From Pedobacter sp. KBS0701 (GTDB taxonomy: Bacteria; Bacteroidota; Bacteroidia; Sphingobacteriales; Sphingobacteriaceae): 64,000 bases of DNA. The translations under genes were made by a program, and so were the position numbers. Where the stretch lies: NCBI RefSeq assembly GCF_005938645.2, contig NZ_CP042171.1, positions 5,766,001 through 5,830,000 of the forward strand. The letters run 5' to 3'. Below the pieces are notes generated by a model. That model worked only from the letters and a program-made list of their open reading frames with translations, was not told where the DNA came from and did no database searches. Shown piece after piece: positions 8,460 to 17,164 of the stretch (positions are counted from its first letter, which is position 1; each line of letters opens with the position of its first letter).

Positions 8460-9806
8460 ATGAATTATTCTACTTTAAAGAAAAGTGTTGCGCTTTCTTT
8501 AGTGGCATTAACAGGAGTTGCTTCTCTTGCTGTCGCTCAGGATGCTCCTGCAACCTCTTCTGCTGTCAAGGTATTTGGTGGTAGAGGACAGTACAGAACT
8601 TGGTCTATTGGTGTACACGGTGGTGTTTTAATGCCAGTTGTTGCTATCGGCGGTTCTAATGACTTTAACAAATGGGATGCTAATTTAGGTTACGGTTTAA
8701 ATATCCGTAAACAATTAGGTCACTCTTTCGGATTAGAATTAAACGGAACCCGTGGTAAACTTTCAGGTACTAACGAAGGTATTTCTAACCCAGCTGTAAA
8801 AGACTTCGAAACTCAATTGCAATATGCTGTAGATTTACGTGGTGTTGTAAACGTAGGTTCTATCGATTTCTTACGTCGTGAGAATTCAGTAGGTTTCTTT
8901 TTAACTGCCGGTGCTGGTTATATGGCTTATGCTCCAAAAATTACTACTGGTTCTGGTCAAACTATCGACTGGAAAGGTACTGCTGTAGGTCCTGCTGATG
9001 ACAGACATGATGCTAAAGATTACGTAAAAGGTTTCTACATTCCAGTTGGTGCTGGTGTTAAATTCAAAGTTTCTGAGCGTGTTAACTTTAATTTAGGTTA
9101 CACCATGAACTTTGTTGATGCTGATAACTTAGACGGAGTTTATGCAAAAGGTACAACTAAAGATAAATTCTCATACGGTTATGCTGGTTTAGAATTCTCT
9201 TTAGGTTCTTCTGCTAAACCAAGTTTAGAGTGGACTAACCCATTAGCTACTATGTATGATGAGTTAAAAGATCCAACTTTACGTCAAGAAGTTGAAGCAT
9301 TAAAAAACCGTGTTTCTGCTGTTGAGAAATCTGTTGAAGATTTGAAAAAAGATACTGACGGTGACGGTGTTTCTGATCAATTCGATAAATGCCCAGGAAC
9401 TCCTGCTGGTACTGCTGTTGATGGTTCAGGTTGTCCTCTTCCAAAAGTTGCTCCAGTTGATTCTGTTGCTTCGAATGTAACTGGTTTCGAAAAAATCGGT
9501 TTCGATTTCAACTCTTCAGTTTTAAAAACTGAGTCTTACCCTACTTTAGATAAATTATCTTCAGTGTTACGTGAAAACGGTGGTAAAGTAACTGTAAACG
9601 GTTACGCTTCAAGCGAAGGTACTGCTGCATATAACTTGAAATTATCTAAAGACAGAGCTAACTCTGTTAAAACTTACTTAGTAAACTCTGGCGTTAACGC
9701 TAGTCAAGTTGCTACTAAAGGTAATGGCGAAGCTAATCCAATTGCTTCTAACGATACTGAAGAAGGTCGTATCCAAAACCGTCGTGTTGAAACTGCTAGA
9801 AACTAG
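8460..9806 (+). CDS. OmpA-family outer membrane protein with TSP3 calcium-binding repeat
   Basis: A 448-residue outer membrane protein. A Sec signal peptide ends at about residue 26 (AVAQDAP). An N-terminal beta-barrel (about 40-255) is followed by a short coiled segment, a thrombospondin-type-3-like repeat (DTDGDGVSDQFDKCPGTPAG, near 302) and a C-terminal OmpA-like domain (about 340-448) with the peptidoglycan-binding pattern around LSKDRANSVKTYL. It should span the outer membrane and tether it to peptidoglycan. Codon choice is strongly biased (GGT, GCT, TTA, AAC) compared with neighbours, which suggests high expression. It has its own promoter and terminator. Confidence 0.93.
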   Translation: MNYSTLKKSVALSLVALTGVASLAVAQDAPATSSAVKVFGGRGQYRTWSIGVHGGVLMPVVAIGGSNDFNKWDANLGYGLNIRKQLGHSFGLELNGTRGKLSGTNEGISNPAVKDFETQLQYAVDLRGVVNVGSIDFLRRENSVGFFLTAGAGYMAYAPKITTGSGQTIDWKGTAVGPADDRHDAKDYVKGFYIPVGAGVKFKVSERVNFNLGYTMNFVDADNLDGVYAKGTTKDKFSYGYAGLEFSLGSSAKPSLEWTNPLATMYDELKDPTLRQEVEALKNRVSAVEKSVEDLKKDTDGDGVSDQFDKCPGTPAGTAVDGSGCPLPKVAPVDSVASNVTGFEKIGFDFNSSVLKTESYPTLDKLSSVLRENGGKVTVNGYASSEGTAAYNLKLSKDRANSVKTYLVNSGVNASQVATKGNGEANPIASNDTEEGRIQNRRVETARN

Positions 9807-9828
9807 TATTTCAATATAAGATTTAAGA

Positions 9829-9857
9829 AAGTCCTGATGAAAGTCAGGACTTTTTTT
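9829..9857 (+). terminator. Rho-independent terminator after the OmpA-family gene
   Basis: GTCCTGA and TCAGGAC pair around a 6-base loop and are followed by a run of seven T. It lies 22 bases after the OmpA stop codon. Confidence 0.85.
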
Positions 9858-9903
9858 ATGCCTTTTAATTTTCTGTGTTAAGCTTTTTAGCTAAGTTTGT
9901 ATT

Positions 9904-10041
9904 ATGTACTTCTTTAGAAAAAAGGATCCAAACAGGCCAAATAATATCAATCTGAGAATTATGCATTTCATTAATGCATTGGCCATCTTGATTTTTCTTG
10001 CAGGTATTATCTATAAGCTTATTCAATGGCTTGCTAAATAA
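9904..10041 (+). CDS. Small single-pass membrane protein, 45 residues
   Basis: A short gene between the OmpA terminator and ridA. It begins MYFFRKKDPNRP, a basic, proline-containing N-terminus. One hydrophobic helix follows (about residues 20-41, INALAILIFLAGIIYKL), and it ends WLAK. The basic N-terminus followed by one helix suggests a cytoplasmic N-terminus. The stop is 11 bases before ridA, so they probably share a transcript. An exact -7 match TAAGTTTG (9892-9899) sits only 4 bases before the ATG, which would make the message leaderless; a later ATG at 9961 is a less likely start. Function unknown. The reverse-strand frame over the same bases looks like a shadow. Confidence 0.6.
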   Translation: MYFFRKKDPNRPNNINLRIMHFINALAILIFLAGIIYKLIQWLAK

Positions 10042-10052
10042 CCCCAATTTTT

Positions 10053-10433
10053 ATGAAACAAATTATTAAAACAACAAATGCTCCAGCTCCAATTGGACCA
10101 TATAGCCAAGCTGTACAAGCTGGAAATTTTTTATTCGTATCGGGCCAGGTTGCCATTAATCCAGAAAACGGAGAATTAAATATAGGTAATATTGAAGAAG
10201 AGACGCACCAGGTGATGCGGAACCTTAAAGCAGTTTTGCTTGAAGCAGGTTTAACTTTTGAGAATGTAGTAAAGTCTACTATTTTCTTAACCGATATGGG
10301 AACCTTTGCTCAGGTAAATGAGGTTTATGGACAGTATTTTACTGCTGATTTTCCAGCTCGGGAAACAGTTCAGGTTTCGGTGTTACCTAAAAATGTTAAT
10401 GTAGAAATCTCTGTAATCGCGGTTGCGGGCTAA
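10053..10433 (+). CDS. ridA: RidA family reactive imine/enamine deaminase
   Basis: A 126-residue protein of the YjgF/YER057c/UK114 family, usual length. Typical blocks are visible: APAPIGPYSQAVQ near the N-terminus, FVSGQVAINPENGE, and ARETVQVSVLPKNVNVEI near the C-terminus, which holds the arginine that binds the carboxylate of the imine substrate. It hydrolyses 2-aminoacrylate and related imines released by PLP enzymes, as a trimer in the cytoplasm. It lies 11 bases after the small membrane protein and upstream of a decayed transporter gene. Confidence 0.95.
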   Translation: MKQIIKTTNAPAPIGPYSQAVQAGNFLFVSGQVAINPENGELNIGNIEEETHQVMRNLKAVLLEAGLTFENVVKSTIFLTDMGTFAQVNEVYGQYFTADFPARETVQVSVLPKNVNVEISVIAVAG

Positions 10434-10442
10434 TTTTTGTAG

Positions 10443-11100
10443 AAAACAAGAGCAAATATTTTATATCGGGCATTGTTCCTTACAATTATCTGGGGAACAA
10501 TGTCTATATCTTTGCGTAATATAAAAGGTTTTCAACCATAAGAATTTAGTACTACAGAATATTGGTTTCCATTATTGTTGTTTGGGGAACCACTCTTTTA
10601 TTCAGAAAGCAAGTAGTAAAAATGATCTAAATTTCTGTTGGTAGCAGGCTCCTTACATGAAATTATGTGGGCTATTATCCTTTTATGCTATATATGTTAT
10701 TGTGCTAAAATTAATTAAAGATGTAGATAAATTTAATTTTTTAGGCATTCAATTGGTTTTATCCGGATTAATGATGCTGCCTTTGTATTTTCTCAATGCT
10801 GCTCCTTTTTCTACCGAAACCTTCTTTTGGTTGCATATATTTTTGATCGCCATTGTATTCAGCATTTTCCAATTTTTTTTAAATTCCTATGCCTTGATGG
10901 CAATGCCCTCTTCTGCTCCGGGTATTTTAATTTATCTCAATCCAATTGTTGCTTTTACCGTGGTATTTTTCTACTTTAATGAGAAAATAGATCTGCACCA
11001 ACTTTTTGCTTATTTGCTTTTACTGCTATCGATCGTTATTTTTAATGCGGCTTTGCTAAAAAGTGTTGTTTTACAAGAAACAGTAGAATATTTTGTTTAA
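10443..11100 (+). pseudogene. Decayed EamA/DMT-family transporter
   Basis: Traces of two EamA domains with a broken reading frame. From 10443 one frame reads LYRALFLTIIWGT, the typical first helix of a DMT transporter, but it meets a stop at about 10540 and several more before 10630. Only about 70 codons of the expected 140-residue first domain are left. From 10657 an open frame of 147 residues keeps the second domain with helices and the segment APGILIYLNPIVAF, usual for EamA. There is no plausible complete protein. The 3' end overlaps the recG start by 8 bases. The C-terminal frame might still be translated, but I consider the gene inactive. Confidence 0.75.
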
Positions 11101-13198
11101 TTCGGTATTAGATACACCTGTTGAGTTTTTGAAAGGCGTTGGTACAAGCCGTGCCGATGTTTTGAAGAAGGATCTCGGCTTATTCACTTATCGGGATATG
11201 CTTGCACACTATCCCTTCAGGTATATAGACCGTACAAAATATTTTAAGATCAATCAGATTAATCCCGATTCGCAGTATATCCAGATTATCGGGCGTGTAA
11301 TCAGCAAAAAAGTAATAGGAGATAAAAGGGCGAAACGTATTATTGCTGTTTTTAAAGATGAAACAGGAATTATGGAATTGGTTTGGTTCCAGAGCTTAAA
11401 ATGGGTTGACGATCACATTACTGTGGGGACAGCTTACGTGGCCTTTGGGAAACCAAGCATCTTTAACGGAACATTCAGCATCTCACATCCTGAAATGGAG
11501 CTGTATCAGCGCAAACAGGTGGGACGAGGGAATTTAACCCTGCAGCCTGTTTATAACTCCTCAGAAAAGCTTAAAAAATTTAATCTCGATTCAAAAGGCC
11601 TGCAGCGCCTGATTGCGGGTTTATTGGATCAGGTTATTACGCAGGTACCTGAAAACCTTCCGCAGTATATCATCGATAAATATCAGTTGCCGGATAAAAA
11701 GATGGCATTGCTGAATATTCATTTTCCTAAAAATCAAAAGGATTTAAGTGCTGCTGAAAGGCGGCTAAAGTTTGAGGAGCTGTTTTTTATTCAGCTGCAA
11801 CTTCTGCATAATAAACACTTGCGTCAATTAAAATTTAAAGGTGCAACCTTCGATAAAGTTGGTGAAAAGGTAAACCGTTTTTATAAGGAATTTTTGCCAT
11901 TTGAGTTAACTAATGCTCAAAAACGTGTAGTTAAGGAAATCAGGATTGATACACAACGCGGTGTACAAATGAACAGGCTTGTTCAGGGCGACGTAGGGAG
12001 TGGTAAAACGGCTGTTGCATTGATGAGCATGCTTCTGGCAAATGATAACGGCTATCAGGCTTGTATGATGGCTCCGACCGAAATTTTAGCGCGTCAGCAC
12101 TATGCCTCTATCACAGAGCTTGTAACCCAAGACCTGGTGCGTGTTTCCATTCTTACCGGAAATACTAAAAAGAAGGAACGTACTGTTTTGCACAATCAAT
12201 TGGAGAATGGAGAAATCGATATTTTGATTGGAACGCATGCATTGATTGAAGATAAGGTTCAGTTTAAAAATTTAGGATTGGTTGTAATCGATGAACAACA
12301 CCGTTTTGGGGTGGAACAACGTGCTAAGCTTTGGCGGAAAAATATTATCCCTCCCCATATCCTTGTAATGACTGCTACGCCAATTCCGCGTACTTTGGCA
12401 ATGACCCTATATGGTGATCTTGATGTTTCTATTATTGATGAATTACCTGCAGGCAGAAAACCAATCGAAACAAGGCACCTTTTTGAAGGCCAACGACTTA
12501 GAATGTTTGGTTTTATGAAGCAGGAAATTGCCAAAGGAAGGCAGGTTTATATTGTTTATCCTTTGATTAAGGAAAGCGAGAAGTTAGACCTTTTACATCT
12601 CGAAGCTGGAATTGAGCAGCTGAGCTACCAATTTCCCCGACCCGATTACCAGATTAGTATTGTGCATGGACAAATGCCAAATGCAGATAAGCAGTTCGAA
12701 ATGCAGCAGTTTATTGATGGAAAAAGTCAGATTATGGTGGCTACAACCGTAATTGAAGTAGGCGTTAACGTACCTAATGCTTCTGTAATGGTGATTGAAA
12801 ATGCCGAACGGTTTGGTCTTTCACAGCTTCACCAGTTGCGTGGCAGGGTAGGTCGTGGGGCAGAGCAGTCTTTCTGTATCTTAATGAGTGGTAATAAACT
12901 CAGTAAAGAGGGCAAAATCCGTTTAGAAACGATGGTGAGGACCAACAACGGGTTCGAAATATCGGAAATAGACCTTCAGCTTCGTGGTCCCGGAGATATT
13001 ACCGGTACACAGCAAAGTGGTGTGCTGGATCTAAAACTTGCAGATCTGGCTGAAGATCAGGTAATTTTATCTGAAGCACGAAATACCGTTATTGAACTTT
13101 TTTCGGTAGATCCGCAGTTAGAAAAACCTGAAAATGCGATTCTAAAGGCACATCTACAAAGGCTGGAGAGAGGGATTTCTTTTGATAAGATTTCATAA
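11093..13198 (+). CDS. recG: ATP-dependent DNA helicase RecG
   Basis: A 701-residue superfamily 2 helicase of the usual RecG length. It has a wedge/OB domain (about 1-230), motif I QGDVGSGKTAVA (near 300), motif II VIDEQHRFG, motif III MTATPIPRT, and in the C-terminal helicase domain motifs V-VI with TTVIEVGVNVP and QLRGRVGRG. It remodels stalled replication forks and branched DNA. The frame begins with TTG at 11093 inside the 3' end of the decayed EamA gene; the next Met is at residue 36 in the wedge domain, so TTG is the best start. Confidence 0.95.
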   Translation: MFNSVLDTPVEFLKGVGTSRADVLKKDLGLFTYRDMLAHYPFRYIDRTKYFKINQINPDSQYIQIIGRVISKKVIGDKRAKRIIAVFKDETGIMELVWFQSLKWVDDHITVGTAYVAFGKPSIFNGTFSISHPEMELYQRKQVGRGNLTLQPVYNSSEKLKKFNLDSKGLQRLIAGLLDQVITQVPENLPQYIIDKYQLPDKKMALLNIHFPKNQKDLSAAERRLKFEELFFIQLQLLHNKHLRQLKFKGATFDKVGEKVNRFYKEFLPFELTNAQKRVVKEIRIDTQRGVQMNRLVQGDVGSGKTAVALMSMLLANDNGYQACMMAPTEILARQHYASITELVTQDLVRVSILTGNTKKKERTVLHNQLENGEIDILIGTHALIEDKVQFKNLGLVVIDEQHRFGVEQRAKLWRKNIIPPHILVMTATPIPRTLAMTLYGDLDVSIIDELPAGRKPIETRHLFEGQRLRMFGFMKQEIAKGRQVYIVYPLIKESEKLDLLHLEAGIEQLSYQFPRPDYQISIVHGQMPNADKQFEMQQFIDGKSQIMVATTVIEVGVNVPNASVMVIENAERFGLSQLHQLRGRVGRGAEQSFCILMSGNKLSKEGKIRLETMVRTNNGFEISEIDLQLRGPGDITGTQQSGVLDLKLADLAEDQVILSEARNTVIELFSVDPQLEKPENAILKAHLQRLERGISFDKIS

Positions 13199-13851
13199 AT
13201 TTTACTATATCCTTGATTATGATCATTTTTACGGAAAATAAGTGCCTATTAATCCATATATGCCTGTAATTGTATCAATTCGATATTCATACAAGGTGCT
13301 CACATTTATAGAAAAAATCTTGATACGAAAACTGGAAAATTAGTTATCATATAAATCTAAATTCTGTTTAAATTACAAAAGAAAGTAAGCATCTAATACC
13401 ATTTAAATTTTCTCTTTCCATTTCAACGTCTTTTCCCTGCTTTTTGCAATAATATTTGGTGTTGTATTATTTGTCCTACTTCGCGTAGTTTTGTAATGGT
13501 TTTTTTACGATTCAGCCCCTCACAATTATTATTTTACCCCCTTTTTTAAATTCGCAATATTCCTATCTTGCGTGTAACCAATTATGAACTGTTAAGTTGA
13601 CAAGTCTAAGTCAGAGTGTGCCTTATTCAGTAGTTTTATTTAGTATAATTAGTTATGTATCAGATAGGGGATTCATAATGGTTTACGTGATTTATTGATC
13701 ATTTATCAAACAACAGTCCTACAGGGAGATTGATTTAGATAATTAATTCAATAGATCAAGGTATAATAATGCAAATATCGACAGTTCATGATTACTTATG
13801 AATATTAAATTGTATTACAATCAATATCTAACCAAAATAAATTGAAAAACT
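13199..13851 (+). promoter_or_regulatory. 653-base region upstream of susC, candidate promoter at 13462-13493
   Basis: No gene is seen here. The best promoter is TTG (13462-13464) and TAGTTTTG (13486-13493) with 21 bases between, which matches the Bacteroidota pattern but would leave a leader of about 350 bases before susC. Such a long leader could hold regulation; I found no recognisable riboswitch or strong hairpin. The region is AT-rich. Confidence 0.3.
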
Positions 13852-16800
13852 ATGAAAAAAAATCTATTGAGGACTTTTGCCAGAGGTAGCATGTTTCTTG
13901 TTTGCGGTGGTTGTCTCGTCTTTTCTCCACTTGCCAGCATGTCTGCCGAAACATCATTGCATGAAAAGGAACCTTTTGATTTTTACAAAATGCCCCTCCA
14001 GGATATTATTGTGAAGGGTAAAGTTACAGATGCCAAAGGCCCGATTCCAGGCGTAAGCGTGAAGTTGAAGGGAGGCACAGCAACTACGGTAACCGACGGC
14101 TCCGGAAATTTTAGTATTAAGGTGCCTGAAGATGCAACACTCGTATTTACCTACGTAGGTTACGTAGATCAGGAAGTTCAGGTAAAGAACCAAACCAGCA
14201 TTAATGTACGGTTATCAGAGAATAATCAAAACTTATCCGAAGTAGTAGTAGTAGGGTATGGAACCCAAAAAAAGGCAGTTGTATCAGGTGCTGTAGCATC
14301 TGTTAAAGGTACTGAACTTGCTAAATCCTCATCCGTAAACTTAACCAATTCATTAGCCGGACGCTTACCTGGTGTAACAGCCTTACAGGGGAGTGGAGAG
14401 CCAGGCTACGACGGTTCTACTATCAGAATCCGTGGAACAAACTCGCTTGGAAATAACAATGCATTGATTGTAATTGATGGTATCCCCAACCGCGCTGGTG
14501 GTATCGAAAGGTTAAATCCAAACGATATTGAAAGTGTATCGGTTTTAAAAGATGCATCTGCTGCCATCTACGGTTCGCAAGCGGCTAACGGGGTAATCTT
14601 AATTACCACCAAATTGGGTAAATCAGGAAAGCCACAATTTTCATACGACTTTAGTTATGGTTTACAACAGCCTACACGTATACCGAAAATGGCTAATTCC
14701 GTACAATATGCCGAAATTCTGAATGAGCTGAATATCTTTGGTTCCGATATTAATCCAAATGAATGGTCGGCGGCATGGAACAGTTTTAAATCTACCGGCT
14801 CTTATACTTCTACAACCGGAAAAACAATTAATGCCGCTTATAAGGCTGATGAAATCAGGAAATTTGGCGATGGTTCAGATCCGCTAAGGTACCCCAATAC
14901 CGACTGGTTTAAAACGACTTTTCAGAACTGGTCGCCTCAGCAAAGGCATAATGTTCAGATCAACGGGGGCAGTGAAAATGTAAAGTACCTGGTTTCTTTG
15001 GGCTATCTGGATCAGGATGGATATTATAAAAATTCTGCAACAGGGTACAAGCAGTACGATATGCGATTTAATCTCGAAGCAAAGCTGAGTAAATATATTA
15101 CCACAACTTTAGGAGTATCGGCCAGAGAAGAAGACCGTAATTTCCCAACAGTTGGAGCTGGTGATATCTTCAGGTTTTTAATGAGGGGACGTCCAAATGA
15201 AATTGCGATATGGCCAGATGGCAAGCCTGGAAAGGATATTGAATATGGTTATAACCCGGTAGTATCTACTACAGATTTAACGGGAACTAATAAAGATGTC
15301 AGAGATTACTTTCAAACCACAGGTAAGGTAGAAATTAAGATTCCTGGCGTTGAAGGATTAAAAGTAACGGGAACTGCTGCGATTGATAAATATTCTGGCA
15401 GACAGAAAAACTGGCAATTACCCTGGACACTTTACGATTGGGATAAAAAAACGTTTCAGGCCGATGGTGTAACGCCAGTATTAACAGGTACGGTACGGTC
15501 GCAATATACCGATCCAAGGCTAAGGGAAACTGCTGGCGGGCAATTGGCCATCAACCTGACGGGAATGATTAATTATGATAAAAAAATTGGTGATCATAAT
15601 ATTGGTTTGATGGCTGGGGTAACCCGGGAAAAAGTTGATAATGATGGTTTTACCGCTTTCAGAAGATATTTTATTTCACAATCTGTTCAGGAATTATTGG
15701 CTGGTGATGAACGCGAGCAATCATTAGGTAATTTAGATGGTGCCAATGATCCCAATCGTCTTTTCAAACGGGCACGGTTAAGTTATTTCGGAAGGGCTGG
15801 ATATAACTATAAAGAAAAATACCTTGCTGAATTTCTGTGGCGTGTAGATGGATCGTACATTTTTCCAACTAACAGACGTTTTGGTTTTTTTCCTGGTGTA
15901 TCAGTAGGCTGGCGTTTATCTGAAGAGTCTTTCTTCAAGGAAAATGTTAAGTTCATAAATAATTTAAAACTGAGGGCATCGTATGGTCAGATGGGTGCTG
16001 AAGCTTATTTTGGAGATGTGCTGCAAGAATACCAATACCTCAGCTTAATGAATTTTGGAACATATACCTTTAATGATCTTGTTACTAAAACGCTAACAGA
16101 AGGGAAAGTACCTAATTTCAACTTTGGATGGGAAGTAGCCAATAATACCAACGTAGGCTTGGATGCATCCTTTCTAAATAACAAATTATCACTTGAATTA
16201 GATTATTTCTATAATAAGCGTACAAACATTCTAATTAGCAGAGGTAGCTCTGTGCCTGAAAGCTCGGGTATTACCGATCGTTTACCGCCTGTTAACTTAG
16301 GGAAAGTAAACAACAAAGGTTTTGAATTTAAATTGAGCTACAATGACCAGGTAGGTGATTTAAACTTTGGAGTGAGTGTAAACGGGGGGTATGCGAAAAA
16401 TAAAATCATTTTTTGGGATGAAACCCCCGGTGCTCCTGAATGGCAGTATTCAACAGGCCGCATAACCAACTCCTGGTTAGTATACGATTATGATGGCGTT
16501 TTTAAAGACCAGGCAGAAATTAATGCCAATACATTAAATTATAGCGCGCTAACCAGCACCTTACGCCCTGGCGATATGAAGTTTAAGGATATTAATGGAG
16601 ACGGCAAAATCAATGCCGATGATAAAATCCGGCTGGATAAAAACGGTACACCAACCTTTACCGGAGGTTTCAATTTAAACCTGCAATATAAAGGGTTCGA
16701 TTTGTCGGTACTCGTTCAGGGGGCAACCGGCGGAATGCAGATTGTAGGTATAACCGAATCTGGCGATATTGGCAATTTCCTGGAGTGGTCATACCTAAAC

Positions 16801-17130
16801 CGTTGGAGCATTGATAACCCAAGCTCGGTAAATCCGCGTTTATCTAACCGTGGAGCTACCTATTATACTGATAGCAATAATGCATTAAACAATACTTATT
16901 GGTTGCGGAGCAATAATTACATCAGGCTTAAAAACGTAGAGTTAGGCTATACCTTGCCAAATACCGTGGTAGAAAAAGTGGGGCTGAACAGTGTAAGGGT
17001 TTATGCGAACGGATTAAACCTGGCTACATTGGATAAAATCAAGATCTGGGATCCCGAATCAACCAATTCGAGTGGCCAATATTATCCACAGGCCAGGGTA
17101 ATCAATTTTGGTATTAAAGCCGCTTTTTAA
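13852..17130 (+). CDS. SusC/RagA-family TonB-dependent outer membrane receptor
   Basis: A 1092-residue receptor. The order is: signal peptide (to about residue 32), CarboxypepD_reg-like domain (about 53-130, starting VKGKVTDAKGPIPGVSV), a TonB-box-like region LSEVVVVGYGTQKK (about 128-141), plug domain with the SusC signature SVLKDASAAIYGSQAANGV (near 230) and a long beta-barrel to the C-terminal Phe. No N-terminal STN domain, so no anti-sigma signalling is expected. It forms the barrel of a nutrient importer with the SusD gene 34 bases downstream. No glycoside hydrolase, peptidase or sensor lies beside it, so the substrate cannot be inferred. Confidence 0.95.
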   Translation: MKKNLLRTFARGSMFLVCGGCLVFSPLASMSAETSLHEKEPFDFYKMPLQDIIVKGKVTDAKGPIPGVSVKLKGGTATTVTDGSGNFSIKVPEDATLVFTYVGYVDQEVQVKNQTSINVRLSENNQNLSEVVVVGYGTQKKAVVSGAVASVKGTELAKSSSVNLTNSLAGRLPGVTALQGSGEPGYDGSTIRIRGTNSLGNNNALIVIDGIPNRAGGIERLNPNDIESVSVLKDASAAIYGSQAANGVILITTKLGKSGKPQFSYDFSYGLQQPTRIPKMANSVQYAEILNELNIFGSDINPNEWSAAWNSFKSTGSYTSTTGKTINAAYKADEIRKFGDGSDPLRYPNTDWFKTTFQNWSPQQRHNVQINGGSENVKYLVSLGYLDQDGYYKNSATGYKQYDMRFNLEAKLSKYITTTLGVSAREEDRNFPTVGAGDIFRFLMRGRPNEIAIWPDGKPGKDIEYGYNPVVSTTDLTGTNKDVRDYFQTTGKVEIKIPGVEGLKVTGTAAIDKYSGRQKNWQLPWTLYDWDKKTFQADGVTPVLTGTVRSQYTDPRLRETAGGQLAINLTGMINYDKKIGDHNIGLMAGVTREKVDNDGFTAFRRYFISQSVQELLAGDEREQSLGNLDGANDPNRLFKRARLSYFGRAGYNYKEKYLAEFLWRVDGSYIFPTNRRFGFFPGVSVGWRLSEESFFKENVKFINNLKLRASYGQMGAEAYFGDVLQEYQYLSLMNFGTYTFNDLVTKTLTEGKVPNFNFGWEVANNTNVGLDASFLNNKLSLELDYFYNKRTNILISRGSSVPESSGITDRLPPVNLGKVNNKGFEFKLSYNDQVGDLNFGVSVNGGYAKNKIIFWDETPGAPEWQYSTGRITNSWLVYDYDGVFKDQAEINANTLNYSALTSTLRPGDMKFKDINGDGKINADDKIRLDKNGTPTFTGGFNLNLQYKGFDLSVLVQGATGGMQIVGITESGDIGNFLEWSYLNRWSIDNPSSVNPRLSNRGATYYTDSNNALNNTYWLRSNNYIRLKNVELGYTLPNTVVEKVGLNSVRVYANGLNLATLDKIKIWDPESTNSSGQYYPQARVINFGIKAAF

Positions 17131-17164
17131 AGTGTAATCAAGTTTAACCGTTACAATCAAGAAT

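Noticed and set aside
9865..10047. 60-codon minus-strand frame
   Set aside because: It lies opposite the 45-residue membrane protein, lacks a recognisable start region and has no promoter.
13199..13851. Possible riboswitch in the long susC leader
   Set aside because: No conserved riboswitch core or stable hairpin could be recognised by eye.
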